DNA of 64,000 nucleotides from assembly GCF_024707545.1 (NCBI RefSeq), contig NZ_CP062229.1, positions 5,313,501 through 5,377,500 of the forward strand, given 5' to 3'. The translations under genes were made by a program, and so were the position numbers. The stretch comes from Mesorhizobium onobrychidis (GTDB lineage: Bacteria > Pseudomonadota > Alphaproteobacteria > Rhizobiales > Rhizobiaceae). The notes under the pieces were generated by a model. The model ran no database searches. It saw only the letters and a list, made by a program, of their open reading frames with translations, and had not been told where the DNA came from. Shown here piece after piece: positions 44,417 to 54,079 of the stretch. Positions within the stretch are counted from its first letter, which is position 1; each line of letters starts with the position of its first letter.

Positions 44417-44614
44417 TTTGATCGCGGATGCGAGGTGCCAAGGCGGTGGAGGTTGCAGGCCCTACCCCCTCGCATCGACAATCTGTGCCACAAAAGCCCT
44501 CCTCGCACTTGTGAGCGGGGCCAAAATGGACGAATAGTCTTGGCTGGCGCGCCGCCCTGAAATTGCCCGCATGCAGTTTCTCAGTGAGAGGCGTAGCCGC
44601 AGCCGGATCCTGGA

Positions 44615-46774
44615 ATGGCCAGTCCTTTGAAACCACGCAAGAGAAGAGGTCCGATTGCCGCAAGACTGCTGGCAGCGGATGCGTGGTTCGATTCCTCACT
44701 CTACGAGATCGGCTTCAAGGCGCGCCGGTTCTGGGAAGCGGCCACCATTTTTTTCCGGCGCTTCCGCGTCTCCGGCTGGCGCCGCGGCATCATCGAACTG
44801 TTGAGCGAGGGCTTCACGCTCGGCGCCGGCGGCATCGTCGTCATGCTGGCGCTTGCCTTGCCGGCCTTCCAGGAAACCGCTGGCGACTGGCGTGCCCAGG
44901 GCGATTTCGCCGTCACTTTCCTCGACCGCTATGGCAACGAGATCGGCCAGCGCGGCATCATCCAGCGTGATTCGGTGCCGGTCGACGAGATGCCCGACCA
45001 GGTCATCAAGGCGGTTCTGGCCACCGAGGATCGGCGGTTCTTCGATCACTACGGCATCGATGCGCTCGGCCTTTCGCGCGCGATCTTCGCGAATGTGCGG
45101 GCGAATTCCGTGGTTCAGGGCGGATCGAGCATCACCCAGCAACTGGCCAAGAACCTGTTCCTTACCAATGAACGGACTTTGGAGCGCAAGGTCAAGGAAG
45201 CCTTCCTGTCGCTGTGGCTCGAGGCCAATCTGTCGAAGAAGGAGATCCTGCAGCTCTATCTCGACCGCGTCTATATGGGCGGTGGCACCTTCGGCATCGA
45301 AGCGGCCGCCGATTTCTATTTCGGCAAAAGCGTCAAGGATCTGAACCTCGCCGAAGCGGCTATGCTGGCCGGCCTGTTCAAGGCGCCGACCAAATACGCG
45401 CCGCACATCAACCTGCCTGCTGCCAGGGCGCGGGCCAACGTGGTGCTGTCCAATCTCGTCGAGGCCGGCTTCATGAGCGAGGGTCAGGTGCTGCAGGCGC
45501 GGCTGCATCCGGCCGAAATCGTCGACCGCGGCGAGCAGAAGAGCCCGGACTACTACCTCGACTGGGCATTCGAAGAGGTCAAGAGGATCGCGGCGAAGTC
45601 CGGCCAGCATTCGCTGGTCGCTCACACCACTTTCGATGCCAACATCCAGAAGGCGGCGGAAGAATCAATGGAGTTCCATCTCCGCCAGTTCGGCAAGGAA
45701 TACAACGTCACCGAAGGCGCCATGGTCGTCATCGAAACCAATGGCGCAGTCAGGGCGATCGTCGGCGGCCGCGACTACGGTGCCAGCCAGTTCAACCGCG
45801 CCACCAAGGCGCTGCGCCAGAGCGGCTCATCGTTCAAACCCTATGTCTACGCGACGGCGATGGAGCACGGCTTCACGCCGGACTCTGTCGTTTCCGGCGG
45901 GCCGATCTCCTGGGGCGGCTGGTCGCCTCACAATTACAATGGCGGATCGGCCGGCAATGTCACGCTGATCACGGCGATGGCCAAGTCGATCAACACCGTA
46001 CCGGTGCGGCTGGCCAAGAATTCTCTCGGTATCAAGCCGATCAAGGCGATGGCGGAAGCCATGGGCGTCGAATCGCCGCTCGAATCGCATAAGACGATGG
46101 TGCTCGGCACATCGGGCATGACCGTAATGGACCAGGCGACAGGCTACAGCGTGTTCGCCCAGAACGGCTTTGTCGGCTCCCGGCATGGCGTCACCCAGCT
46201 GGTTACCCGTACCGGCGAGGTGGTTTACGATTTCGCCAAGGATGCGCCGCCGCCGCACCGTGTGCTCTCGGAACAGGCGCTGAAGTATATGAACTCCATG
46301 CTGGCGGCGGTGCCGGTGATGGGCACGGCGCGGCGCGCTGCACTTCCCAACATCGTTTCGGCCGGCAAGACCGGCACCACGCAGTCTTATCGCGACGCCT
46401 GGTATGTCGGCTTCACCGGCAACTACACGGCTGCCGTATGGCTCGGCAATGACGACTTCACCCCGACCAACAACATGACCGGCGGCTCGCTGCCGGCGAT
46501 GGTTTGGCAGCGGCTGATGGTCTATGCGCACCAGAATATCGACCTCAGGCCGATCCCCGGTCTCGATCATCCCTTCGTAGACGAAGAAATCGCCGCCAAG
46601 GCCGAGGAAGCGGAAAAGAAGAATGCCGAGCAGGCAGCGGCCGACGCTGCCGCCGAGCGCCCGCCGGTGCTGTCCAGCCAAACAACGCGGGCGCTCAGGG
46701 ACATCACAAGACTGTTCCAGTCAGCGCCCGTCCTACAGGCGCCTGCGACGCCGGAGACCCTGTCTGCGCTTTGA
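44615..46774 (+). CDS. Class A penicillin-binding protein (PBP1-type, transglycosylase/transpeptidase)
   Basis: 719 residues. Basic N-terminus, one membrane segment (LGAGGIVVMLALALPAF, near 70-87), a GT51 glycosyltransferase domain (TEDRRFFDHYGID; QGGSSITQQLAKNLFL) and a transpeptidase domain with S405-x-x-K (SGSSFKPYVYA), S458-x-N (KSINT) and K585-T-G (AGKTGTTQS). It polymerises and cross-links peptidoglycan. The C-terminal 70 residues are an Ala/Glu-rich linker. The ATG at 44615 lacks a strong ribosome-binding site but precedes the conserved start. Confidence 0.93.
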   Translation: MASPLKPRKRRGPIAARLLAADAWFDSSLYEIGFKARRFWEAATIFFRRFRVSGWRRGIIELLSEGFTLGAGGIVVMLALALPAFQETAGDWRAQGDFAVTFLDRYGNEIGQRGIIQRDSVPVDEMPDQVIKAVLATEDRRFFDHYGIDALGLSRAIFANVRANSVVQGGSSITQQLAKNLFLTNERTLERKVKEAFLSLWLEANLSKKEILQLYLDRVYMGGGTFGIEAAADFYFGKSVKDLNLAEAAMLAGLFKAPTKYAPHINLPAARARANVVLSNLVEAGFMSEGQVLQARLHPAEIVDRGEQKSPDYYLDWAFEEVKRIAAKSGQHSLVAHTTFDANIQKAAEESMEFHLRQFGKEYNVTEGAMVVIETNGAVRAIVGGRDYGASQFNRATKALRQSGSSFKPYVYATAMEHGFTPDSVVSGGPISWGGWSPHNYNGGSAGNVTLITAMAKSINTVPVRLAKNSLGIKPIKAMAEAMGVESPLESHKTMVLGTSGMTVMDQATGYSVFAQNGFVGSRHGVTQLVTRTGEVVYDFAKDAPPPHRVLSEQALKYMNSMLAAVPVMGTARRAALPNIVSAGKTGTTQSYRDAWYVGFTGNYTAAVWLGNDDFTPTNNMTGGSLPAMVWQRLMVYAHQNIDLRPIPGLDHPFVDEEIAAKAEEAEKKNAEQAAADAAAERPPVLSSQTTRALRDITRLFQSAPVLQAPATPETLSAL

Positions 46775-46889
46775 CGCCGGCACGACGGGATAGGCCATCC
46801 TCGCGCCGACAATTCCACAGAGGTCCGCTTGCCATCGCACCCTGCCCCGCGATATCCCCGAGCGGCACTCCTCTTTCCCGCGGCTCTTC

Positions 46890-47474
46890 ATGCTCAAGAA
46901 CGCATTCCTGACGCTCTTCGCGCTTGCCATAGCCATCGGCGCCGGCGGCGGCAGCGTCTGGTACGCTCTCAAGACGCAGGATGGCATCGGCGCGATCAGG
47001 ATCGGCCCATGGACGGCGTTCCCCGATATCGGCACGCAGGCGGCGGATCCTTATTCGAAAGCCCGCGTCGCGCGCGAGGGTGTCCTTGCACTCGGGCAGG
47101 CAGAAGGCCTGTCCTTTATCGCCGAACGCGATTCCGATGGCGAACAATTGAAACGCCAATGCGCCTATGAAATCGAAGGCGGATTTCCCGCGGCCCGGTT
47201 CTGGACCCTCTATGCCGCCGATCAATCGCTCGGGGTGGTCGAGACCGGCAAGCCAAGGCTTGCGGCACTTCAATCATACCAGGTGCTGCGCCAGCCCGAC
47301 AATTCGGTAGTGATTTCCGTCAGCAACCGCCCCGCACCCGGCAACTGGCTGCTTTCCGACGGCTTCGGCCGGATGTTTTTCGTGCTGACATTCTACGACA
47401 CGCCGATCGCCAGCAGCACGGGTCTTTCGGATATCACGCTGCCGCAGATCCTTAAGGTCGGCTGCAATGCGTAG
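46890..47474 (+). CDS. DUF1214 protein, membrane-anchored
   Basis: 194 residues: an N-terminal membrane helix (AFLTLFALAIAIGAGGGSVWY), then the DUF1214 domain with FWTLYAADQSLG, SVSNRPAPGNWLLSDG and a C-terminal TLPQILKVGC. The domain usually follows DUF1254 in one protein; here the two are separate neighbouring genes in reverse order, overlapping by eight bases. Periplasmic. Function unknown; relatives are sometimes called putative exported or murein-related proteins. Confidence 0.85.
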   Translation: MLKNAFLTLFALAIAIGAGGGSVWYALKTQDGIGAIRIGPWTAFPDIGTQAADPYSKARVAREGVLALGQAEGLSFIAERDSDGEQLKRQCAYEIEGGFPAARFWTLYAADQSLGVVETGKPRLAALQSYQVLRQPDNSVVISVSNRPAPGNWLLSDGFGRMFFVLTFYDTPIASSTGLSDITLPQILKVGCNA

Positions 47475-48015
47475 GCTGCTGCACGCGATCCTGCTCGGTC
47501 TGCTGGGCGCCGGCATCGTGCACATCGTCGTGCTGCTGCTCGTCCCGGAATTTTCCGAACGTGATGCGTGGTCGCGGCTGGCCATGGCCTCGGACCTCTA
47601 TAAGATGACCAGGCTGGACGCAGAGGTCGGCGGTACGCCGGTGGTAAAATCCGTCGATCCGCTGTTTTATGCGGCTGCTTGCCGGTTCGATCTGTCCGAA
47701 GGGATGGTTCGAGTGAAGGCACCGGGGAACGTCCCGTTCTGGTCCGTATCGGTCTATGACCGCAGCGGCCATAACATCTACTCCTTCAACGACCACAGTG
47801 CGACCGGAAGGTTGCTGGACAGTATCGTACTGACGCCGGCGCAGATGATCGAGATCCGCAAGGAACTCCCGGAGGAATTGCAAGGAGCAATCTTCGTCGA
47901 GGCGGCCGTCGACCAAGGCATGTTCGTCATCCGCTCGTTCGTGCCCGACGACAGCTGGAAGCCGGTCGTGTCGCGGTTTCTCGAGCAGAGTTCCTGCGAG
48001 TTGCAGGACTACTGA
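47467..48015 (+). CDS. DUF1254 protein, membrane-anchored
   Basis: 182 residues: membrane helix LLHAILLGLLGAGIVHIVVLLLV, then the DUF1254 domain (DPLFYAAACRFDLSEGMVRV, FWSVSVYDRSGHNIYSFND). Its start lies inside the end of the DUF1214 gene, so the two are translationally coupled and probably form a complex equivalent to the fused DUF1254-DUF1214 protein. Confidence 0.85.
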   Translation: MRRLLHAILLGLLGAGIVHIVVLLLVPEFSERDAWSRLAMASDLYKMTRLDAEVGGTPVVKSVDPLFYAAACRFDLSEGMVRVKAPGNVPFWSVSVYDRSGHNIYSFNDHSATGRLLDSIVLTPAQMIEIRKELPEELQGAIFVEAAVDQGMFVIRSFVPDDSWKPVVSRFLEQSSCELQDY

Positions 48016-48064
48016 CGTCAACCGAAATATGCCGCCGGTTTCCGGCCCAACAGGGTGCGCGGCG

Positions 48065-48280
48065 CTAATGATGCGGAACAGGCATCGTCCCCGGCGATCC
48101 CGGCATCGTCCTTGACGAGCCCGGCTTATCCGGACCGGCGCCTGGCCGCGTCTCGCCCGTCAGCTGCCGTAGCTCGTAGCGGACGCCGGGGAAAATGATC
48201 ACCGCCGCCGGCGTTCCGGTGTTTCGTTCTGCTCGATTGGTTGCCGCCGTTCGCGGCACGAAAGACAGTACCATGCCCAT
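48065..48280 (-). CDS. Small conserved hypothetical protein
   Basis: 71 residues from the ATG at 48280, with GAGAGGA about eleven bases upstream. Key part MGMVLSFVPRTAAT...AAVIIFPGVRYE is a pattern I associate with small rhizobial proteins. The rest is Gly/Pro/Ser-rich and low in complexity. Function unknown; it converges on the DUF1254 gene. Confidence 0.5.
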   Translation of the reverse strand: MGMVLSFVPRTAATNRAERNTGTPAAVIIFPGVRYELRQLTGETRPGAGPDKPGSSRTMPGSPGTMPVPHH

Positions 48281-48490
48281 GGTTAGTGCATTCCTCTCGG
48301 TTGCCCCGGAGCACAACGCAACGCCTCCAATCTGATTAAGGACGGCAGTAGGTTAACGGAACGCTAACGGATCGCCGCTAATTTGATCTTTGTTCTGAGG
48401 TCAGGAAGTCCTGACCCGAGGCAGATGCGAAACCGACACAGTCCCGGTCGAGCATGGTCCAGATCGTGTCGAGTGTCAGGCGTATCGTTC

Positions 48491-49510
48491 GTGTCAGCTT
48501 CGGATTTCAGGCAAATCGCTATACGGGCTGAATCGGGAAAGGCCGAAAGGCTGTTCCGCGCCGCGGTGTCGGCGTTCTGTTCGCTCACCCGCCCTTCGCG
48601 CCGGGAGATCGCGCAACTTGAGGATCTGACGCTTCCGCTTTTCGCCAATGTATCGGTCGAATCGCGCCGCTACGTCGCCGCCGCCCTTTCCGAATGCGAA
48701 TATGCACCTACTGTGCTGGTCCGGCGGCTTTGCGAGGAGCCGGTGGACATCGCCGCGCCGTTGCTCATCCGCTCGCGCGCGCTGAGCGATATCGACTTGA
48801 TCGCCCTGATCGGACGGCACGGCCTGCCGCATGCGCGCGCCATCGCGCGTCGCAAGGATCTGAACCCGACCATCGCCAACCTGATCAGGGCGCTTGAAAA
48901 GCCGACGCTGGTGAGCGTGCGGCAGCAGGAGGCGGTCGCCAAGACGGCGCCTAAAAGCGCCGAAGTCGTCGCGCCCAGCCCCGACAGCCAGCATGTGCCC
49001 GGCGCCGCCGCCGAGAATGCACGGCGCCGGCTGCGGTCGATGATGCGTGCCGATGATGAGAGCGGCGGCGCGACCGTCAATCCGTTCGCCAGCGCTGAAA
49101 CCTATGTCAAACTGCGCGAGACGGCGCTGACCGGCAACGTCGCATTCTTCCAGACAGCACTGGCCGACGCGCTCGAGATCGATTTTTCAACGGCGCGGTC
49201 GCTCACCGCAAACCAGAACTACACGTCGCTTCTAGCCGCCCTACGCGCGCTTGATCTCGGCGAAGAGAGGGCGTTCCTGATTACCGTCGCCGTCTATCCC
49301 ACAGAGTTTCCGCATCCGCAGGCTATTCGCATCTTCCTCGACCGCTACCGACTGCTGCATCGCGACGCAGCGCTGGACAGGCTACGCGGCTGGAAGGCCG
49401 AGACACTGTCGAAGGCCATTCGCAATGCCGGGCCCGTTGCGGCAAACGCCGACATCCGCAAAGCGGACAGCGACAATGCTGCCGCCAGCCCTAAGGCGCG
49501 TCGGGTCTGA
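48491..49510 (+). CDS. DUF2336 protein
   Basis: About 339 residues from GTG at 48491. Helical-repeat-like text: AERLFRAAVSAFCSLTRPSR, AQLEDLTLPLFANVSVESRR, VVLVRRLCEEPVDIAAPLL and ISRARALSDIDLIALIGRHG are typical of DUF2336 of Rhizobiales, which look like HEAT-type scaffolds. The exact start is uncertain: the frame is open from 48383 and no ribosome-binding site is convincing. No enzyme motif. Monocistronic. Confidence 0.8.
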   Translation: MSASDFRQIAIRAESGKAERLFRAAVSAFCSLTRPSRREIAQLEDLTLPLFANVSVESRRYVAAALSECEYAPTVLVRRLCEEPVDIAAPLLIRSRALSDIDLIALIGRHGLPHARAIARRKDLNPTIANLIRALEKPTLVSVRQQEAVAKTAPKSAEVVAPSPDSQHVPGAAAENARRRLRSMMRADDESGGATVNPFASAETYVKLRETALTGNVAFFQTALADALEIDFSTARSLTANQNYTSLLAALRALDLGEERAFLITVAVYPTEFPHPQAIRIFLDRYRLLHRDAALDRLRGWKAETLSKAIRNAGPVAANADIRKADSDNAAASPKARRV

Positions 49511-49556
49511 AAGAGATTCAAGCGAACGCTTCAAGCCTTTGTTTTCATGCATATCG

Positions 49557-49904
49557 TTAGAGCGACTTGACGGAAATAAGTTCCTCGACGGGAACAGCGC
49601 CGGCCTCGATCTCGACGACCCAGATGTCGGGATCGAATCTCTTCTCCCTTTCCAGTCGTGCGTCAAAAACGGTGGCATCGTCACCGGCGCCGAGCAGACT
49701 GAAGAAACGGTCGTCGGGTTTGGCCGAATCGTAGCTCGTCTGCGGCGCCGGTCCAAACAAGGCAACCTCGCCCATGCGGCCACGCGCCAGCAAGAAGACC
49801 GCGCCGGCCTCGGTCGCGCCGCGCTTGACCACGGCGGCGAAGCCGCCAGCGCCGAAAACCCGGCGCAATAGGGCCGACACCCACAGATCGGTGGTTACGC
49901 GCAT
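49557..49904 (-). CDS. DUF1491 protein
   Basis: 115 residues: MRVTTDLWVSALLRRVFGAGGFAAVVKRGATEAGAVF is the diagnostic opening of DUF1491, a small cytoplasmic alphaproteobacterial family of unknown function. No catalytic motif. The stop codon lies inside a truncated family A repeat (TTTGTTTTCATGCAT at 49538-49552 and after). Monocistronic. Confidence 0.85.
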   Translation of the reverse strand: MRVTTDLWVSALLRRVFGAGGFAAVVKRGATEAGAVFLLARGRMGEVALFGPAPQTSYDSAKPDDRFFSLLGAGDDATVFDARLEREKRFDPDIWVVEIEAGAVPVEELISVKSL

Positions 49905-50104
49905 GGCAGCATTCTGGACGACATCGGACGGTACTTAGAGCGCTTTGCGTTTGGGTGAAACCAAAACCGCGCTCCAGGTTTTTGTTTCAACTCAATTTGT
50001 TGGACGCCAAACGAAGAGGTTTGGCTGCAAAATGCTCCAGAGCATAGGTCTGAAAACCGAAATCGGTTTTTGCCCACCCGGTTGGCGAGCGCCGGCCTCG
50101 ACCA
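49905..50104. other. Intergenic region with hairpins
   Basis: 200 bases without a gene. GCCAAAC / GTTTGGC form a hairpin (50007-50026), and the wording TTTTTGTTTCAAC resembles pieces of repeats seen elsewhere in the window. Confidence 0.4.
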
Positions 50105-50872
50105 TCAGTTGGTCAGGCCGATCTCGCGCATCTTGACGTAGACGACCTCGTCGGGCTCGCCGGTCTCCGGCAGCCCGAACAGCGACTGGAACTCCTTGAT
50201 CGCTGCCTTGGTGCGGGCCCCGACCACGCCGTCGAGTTGCATATCGTCATTGCCGAATGCCTTCAGCCCAGCCTGGATCTTGATGATACGGGCGTCGGGT
50301 GCCTGCGCCGGCGCATCTGCCGGCGCCGAAGCAGAGACGGGAATCGCGGCCAGGTCGTCCGGACGAGGTGCCGGATGCGGCACGACCGTCGAGGCGGTTG
50401 GCGTGGTGCCCAGTTGATCGAGCAGAACGCTGTCGATCTCACCGGAAGCGTTGAGCCCGACCTTCTGCTGATAGGCTTGTATGGCCTTACGCGTGTTGGG
50501 GCCAGAAATGCCGTCGACCGTGCCGGAATAGAAATCTAGGTCCTTCAATATGCCCTGGATCTGCTCGACGACCGGATCACTCTTGATCGGGGCCGAGCCC
50601 GGCCGCACGATGTTGATGGTGGTTTCGGGTTCGTCGGCGCCTGCTCGAGGAAAGCTCTCTATGCTCCTGGTCGCAAAAAACGCGTCGGCATGAGGAAAAG
50701 GCTGATACCACAGGGCGTTCGCCGAGACGTAGAACAGCGTCACCAGGAAGGCGGTCGAACCGCCGACCAGAACCGGATTGCGCGAGATCAGGCTGCCGAC
50801 CGCGACCGCGCCCCCCTGGAAGGCAATGCCGCGGCGCTTGACCGTCTTAGGCTGTTTTGCGGAGCGAGCCAT
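50105..50872 (-). CDS. Membrane-anchored peptidoglycan-binding-domain protein
   Basis: 255 residues: basic N-terminus, one membrane segment (NPVLVGGSTAFLVTLFYVSANALWY), and two PG_binding_1 domains (IQGILKDLDFYSGTVDGISGP...; IQAGLKAFGNDDMQLDGVVGA...) joined by an Ala/Pro-rich linker. It probably binds cell-wall glycan from the inner membrane. Its start overlaps the end of the DivJ-like kinase by 26 bases, so the two are co-expressed, which hints at a link between envelope and cell cycle. Confidence 0.88.
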   Translation of the reverse strand: MARSAKQPKTVKRRGIAFQGGAVAVGSLISRNPVLVGGSTAFLVTLFYVSANALWYQPFPHADAFFATRSIESFPRAGADEPETTINIVRPGSAPIKSDPVVEQIQGILKDLDFYSGTVDGISGPNTRKAIQAYQQKVGLNASGEIDSVLLDQLGTTPTASTVVPHPAPRPDDLAAIPVSASAPADAPAQAPDARIIKIQAGLKAFGNDDMQLDGVVGARTKAAIKEFQSLFGLPETGEPDEVVYVKMREIGLTN

Positions 50873-52583
50873 GCCTGTCCCCTTTCGTCTCCGCCTTCGC
50901 CGCAGGCATTGGCAGCACGCCGGGCTTGTCCGTCGAACGTCCCTTCGGTCCGTTCACCGGCAAGCTGATCGTGACCGTGGTGCCCTCGCCCGGCATGCTT
51001 TCGATCGACATCGTGCCCTCGTGCAGCGCCACCAGGCCCTTCACCAGTGACAGGCCGAGCCCGGTTCCCTCGAAGCGGCGCGTATAGTCGTTCTGGATCT
51101 GCATGAACGGCTTGCCAAGATTGGCAAAGTCTTCCTCGGCGATGCCGATGCCGGTGTCCCTGACCCAGAAATGCAGTCGCGAGCCGATCCGCTTGGCGCC
51201 GACGACGACATCGCCGCCATCGGGCGTGAACTTGATGGCATTGGAGACTAGGTTGATGAGTATCTGCTGCACGGCACGACGATCGGCGTTTATCTCGCCG
51301 GCATCCGGTGCGATCTGAGCCTGCAGATCGATATTCTTTGCCTCGGCCTGCAAGCGCATCATCGACTGGCACATTTCGACCGCTTCCACGAAACGGAACG
51401 GTTCCGGCTCGGTTGCATAGGCGCCGGCTTCGATCCTCGACACGTCGAGTATCGAGGTGACGACGGCAAGCAAATGCTGGCCGGACTCCTTGACCAGGCC
51501 GACATATTCCTTCTGGCGCGGATCCTTGAAGGTGCCGAACATCTCATGCAGCAGCATGTCGGAAAAACCGATGATGGCGTTCAACGGCGTGCGAAGCTCG
51601 TGGCTGACGACCGCCAGAAACCGTCCCTTCGCCACTTCGGCAGACGCGGCCGCCTCTTTCGCAGCGGCAAGCTCTTCGCGCAAGCCGGCGAGTTCGTCGT
51701 TCTCGCGCAGGACGAGCGCGAAGACATCCTCCTGCTCCGCCCGCATCAGTTCAAGGGAAAACGGCCGGTAATTGTCCGCCGTTGGGCCGTTGCCGTTTTG
51801 CGGAAGTCGGACGCGAAGATCGAGCCGACGCGCCGACGCGCCATCGCGCATATCGGCCAGCGCGCTGAGGTACGCGACGCGATCGGACAGATGGATACGG
51901 TCGAACAGGCCGCTACCGAACAGCAGTTCCGGCTGCAGCTTCAGGATCGTGCGCGCCTTTGCCGACGCATCCAGAACCTCGCCATGCCTGCCTGCCCGCA
52001 GGACAACGGCGTCGATGATGTTTTCGAGCCGATCGTCGGTCGCCGGATCAAGCTGCACGCCGGCCGGATTGCCAAGTCTCGCGACGCGCGGAACGAGGGT
52101 GAGCGCCCAACCCAGCGGCAGCAGCCAATGCCAAGCGGTGATTTCCGCCGGGCCGAACGGGAAAACAGAACCGGCAAAAGCCTGCAGCAGGATAGCGACA
52201 AATGCAGCTATGGCGCCCCAGAGTGCAGCGCGACGAGACGCGCCCATCCACCAGGCTTCGAACGGCAGCGCCACGACAAGCATGGCGACCGGCGAGGCCA
52301 GACCGCCCGCCGCGGCAATGACACCGGCAAGAGCAAGACTGCCCATCACCAGGGCGACCTGGCCGGCGAACGCCATCTTGCCCGATGCCGCCACCAGCAA
52401 GGCGGCAAACCAGCAGAGGCCGAAAGTCGCAAAGATCGCAGCCATGGTCACGGCCGCGCCCATGCCCGAGGTGACCAGCGTGATCGCTGCGCCTGCCGCA
52501 AAGAACGGAGCGGCCAGCATGACACCGATAAACCGGCGCTGGCACCGGCGGTCGTTCTGTCCGAGGATGGACGGATGAACCAT
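50847..52583 (-). CDS. Sensor histidine kinase of DivJ/PleC type (DivJ-like)
   Basis: About 578 residues. N-terminal half has five to six membrane segments (from FIGVMLAAPFFAAGAAITLV to WHWLLPLGWALTLV), then a PAS-like region (LENIIDAVVLRAGRHGEVLDAS), HisKA with VSHELRTPLNAIIGFSDM (His328), and HATPase with NLVSNAIKFT, DTGIGIAEED and GTGLGLSLVKG. The many membrane segments and this HisKA match DivJ, which phosphorylates DivK. The start is uncertain: the ATG at 52583 is preferred; a TTG at 52646 and an ATG at 52604 are also possible. Confidence 0.85.
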   Translation of the reverse strand: MVHPSILGQNDRRCQRRFIGVMLAAPFFAAGAAITLVTSGMGAAVTMAAIFATFGLCWFAALLVAASGKMAFAGQVALVMGSLALAGVIAAAGGLASPVAMLVVALPFEAWWMGASRRAALWGAIAAFVAILLQAFAGSVFPFGPAEITAWHWLLPLGWALTLVPRVARLGNPAGVQLDPATDDRLENIIDAVVLRAGRHGEVLDASAKARTILKLQPELLFGSGLFDRIHLSDRVAYLSALADMRDGASARRLDLRVRLPQNGNGPTADNYRPFSLELMRAEQEDVFALVLRENDELAGLREELAAAKEAAASAEVAKGRFLAVVSHELRTPLNAIIGFSDMLLHEMFGTFKDPRQKEYVGLVKESGQHLLAVVTSILDVSRIEAGAYATEPEPFRFVEAVEMCQSMMRLQAEAKNIDLQAQIAPDAGEINADRRAVQQILINLVSNAIKFTPDGGDVVVGAKRIGSRLHFWVRDTGIGIAEEDFANLGKPFMQIQNDYTRRFEGTGLGLSLVKGLVALHEGTMSIESMPGEGTTVTISLPVNGPKGRSTDKPGVLPMPAAKAETKGDRHGSLRKTA

Positions 52584-53116
52584 ACGTTCGCAACAGGCTG
52601 CCATCGCGCCGGGCAACTCAACGTATCTGGCCCTTATCGAACTCAAATCAACGCACTCGCACCTGGTCGTGAACAGCCCTGCTTCGCAGATTGCTTTTGT
52701 TGATCTGAAACTCGCATCCAGCGTTTAAGGAATGGATAAGGCAGGACCGATCAATGCCCGGCCTGAGACAAATATTGGGAGGCCGGCGCGGCAAAACCTT
52801 GGCAATTGCAGCCATAGTAAATGGAGCGTTATCCGGGCGAACCGCCCTTTCGCCTCTGACAATCGCCATCGGCACGCCGCGCTTCGGGGAAATAACTACG
52901 GAAAACAACTAGATGGGTGGTTAACCTCAAGTGAAGAAAATCGGCCGGATTTGAGACAAATCCATTGCAAAATGCTTCGTTTAGAATTTGCCTAAAATTT
53001 GAGGAAAATTTTCGCTGACCGGGCAAGCCGTCCTTTGCGCGTCTATGCCACTATCGTACCCATAAAGAGGTCATGCCGCACGAATGCATGATCCGGTCAC
53101 AGATGAGGGCATACAG
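52584..53116. other. Intergenic region
   Basis: 533 bases between divergent genes, AT-richer than its neighbours and carrying the promoters of the kinase and DUF5330 genes. Open frames on both strands lack ribosome-binding sites. No repeat of the families seen elsewhere. Confidence 0.45.
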
Positions 53117-53467
53117 ATGGGCTTTCTGATCAGAATGGCTTTCTGGTTTTCGCTGGTGCTTCTGGCGCTGCCGCTGAATGTCGGCTCGAACGAGACAGGC
53201 TACCAAAGCGTCGGGCCGATCCAGGCCTTGTTTGCGGCACGCGAAGCGGTCGGCGACATCGCCGGCATATGCGAGCGCAAGCCCGACGTCTGCGAGACCG
53301 GCAAATCCGCAATGCACACGATCACCGCCCGGGCCAAGGAGACCGCCAAGATCGCAGCCGCCATGTTGGACGACAAGACCGCCGAACCCGACACGGCGAC
53401 AACGACCGGCAGCGTGCCCGAAGACATCGTGTTGCCGGCGAAAGTCGACTTGCCGGCGAAAAACTGA
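53117..53467 (+). CDS. DUF5330 protein
   Basis: 116 residues: MGFLIRMAFWFSLVLLALPL is a membrane signal-anchor conserved in DUF5330, and AREAVGDIAGICERKPDVCETG carries the two family cysteines. The ATG at 53117 has GAGGG eight bases upstream; a start 11 codons earlier is less likely. Rhizobiales-specific, function unknown, exported or membrane-bound. Confidence 0.8.
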   Translation: MGFLIRMAFWFSLVLLALPLNVGSNETGYQSVGPIQALFAAREAVGDIAGICERKPDVCETGKSAMHTITARAKETAKIAAAMLDDKTAEPDTATTTGSVPEDIVLPAKVDLPAKN

Positions 53468-53578
53468 GATATTTTTCAGCGCATCTGTCACCCACCGAGG
53501 CCGTCCGCGCTCTCGGCGCCTATGGTGTTTTCCTCTTTTTCCGTGACGCGAGGTCGCCGGATGACTATATCCGGAGTG

Positions 53579-54019
53579 ATGACTACGACGATCCAAACGA
53601 TCCGCGACGACTTCTCCCTGCTTGACGAGTGGGAAGACCGCTATCGCTATGTGATCGAACTGGGCGAGGCCCTGCCCCCGTTTCCCGATGAGGAACGGAA
53701 CCCTGCCAACAAGGTGCCCGGCTGCGTCAGCCAGGTTTGGCTGACCACCGAATATGGACCGGGCCCCGACCCAGTCGTTACCTTCGCCGGCGATTCGGAC
53801 GCCCATATCGTGCGCGGCCTCGTCGCTATCATGCTGGCGCTGTTTTCCAGACGACCCGCCAGCGAGATCCAGAAAACCGACGCTGAAGCCACGCTGAAGG
53901 CACTCGGCCTCGACGAGCACCTGTCGCCGCAACGCGCCAATGGTCTTCGTTCCATGGTCAAGCGCATCAAGCGCGACGCCGAGGCGGCGTTGATTAGGCC
54001 GCGCGATTGCCCCGCATGA
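53579..54019 (+). CDS. sufE: SufE cysteine-desulfuration protein
   Basis: 146 residues. MTTTIQTIRDDFSLLDEWEDRYRYVIELG opens the family, and NKVPGCVSQVWL carries the sulfur-accepting Cys49. It takes sulfur from SufS in Fe-S cluster assembly. The start is chosen at the third ATG of the frame; earlier ATGs at 53522 and 53561 give longer N-termini not seen in relatives. It converges on mucR across a bidirectional terminator. Confidence 0.92.
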   Translation: MTTTIQTIRDDFSLLDEWEDRYRYVIELGEALPPFPDEERNPANKVPGCVSQVWLTTEYGPGPDPVVTFAGDSDAHIVRGLVAIMLALFSRRPASEIQKTDAEATLKALGLDEHLSPQRANGLRSMVKRIKRDAEAALIRPRDCPA

Positions 54020-54079
54020 CGGAGAGCCCGCACATGGCGCAACGCATATCGGCTGCTCCAGCAATGCTCCGAAACCAAA

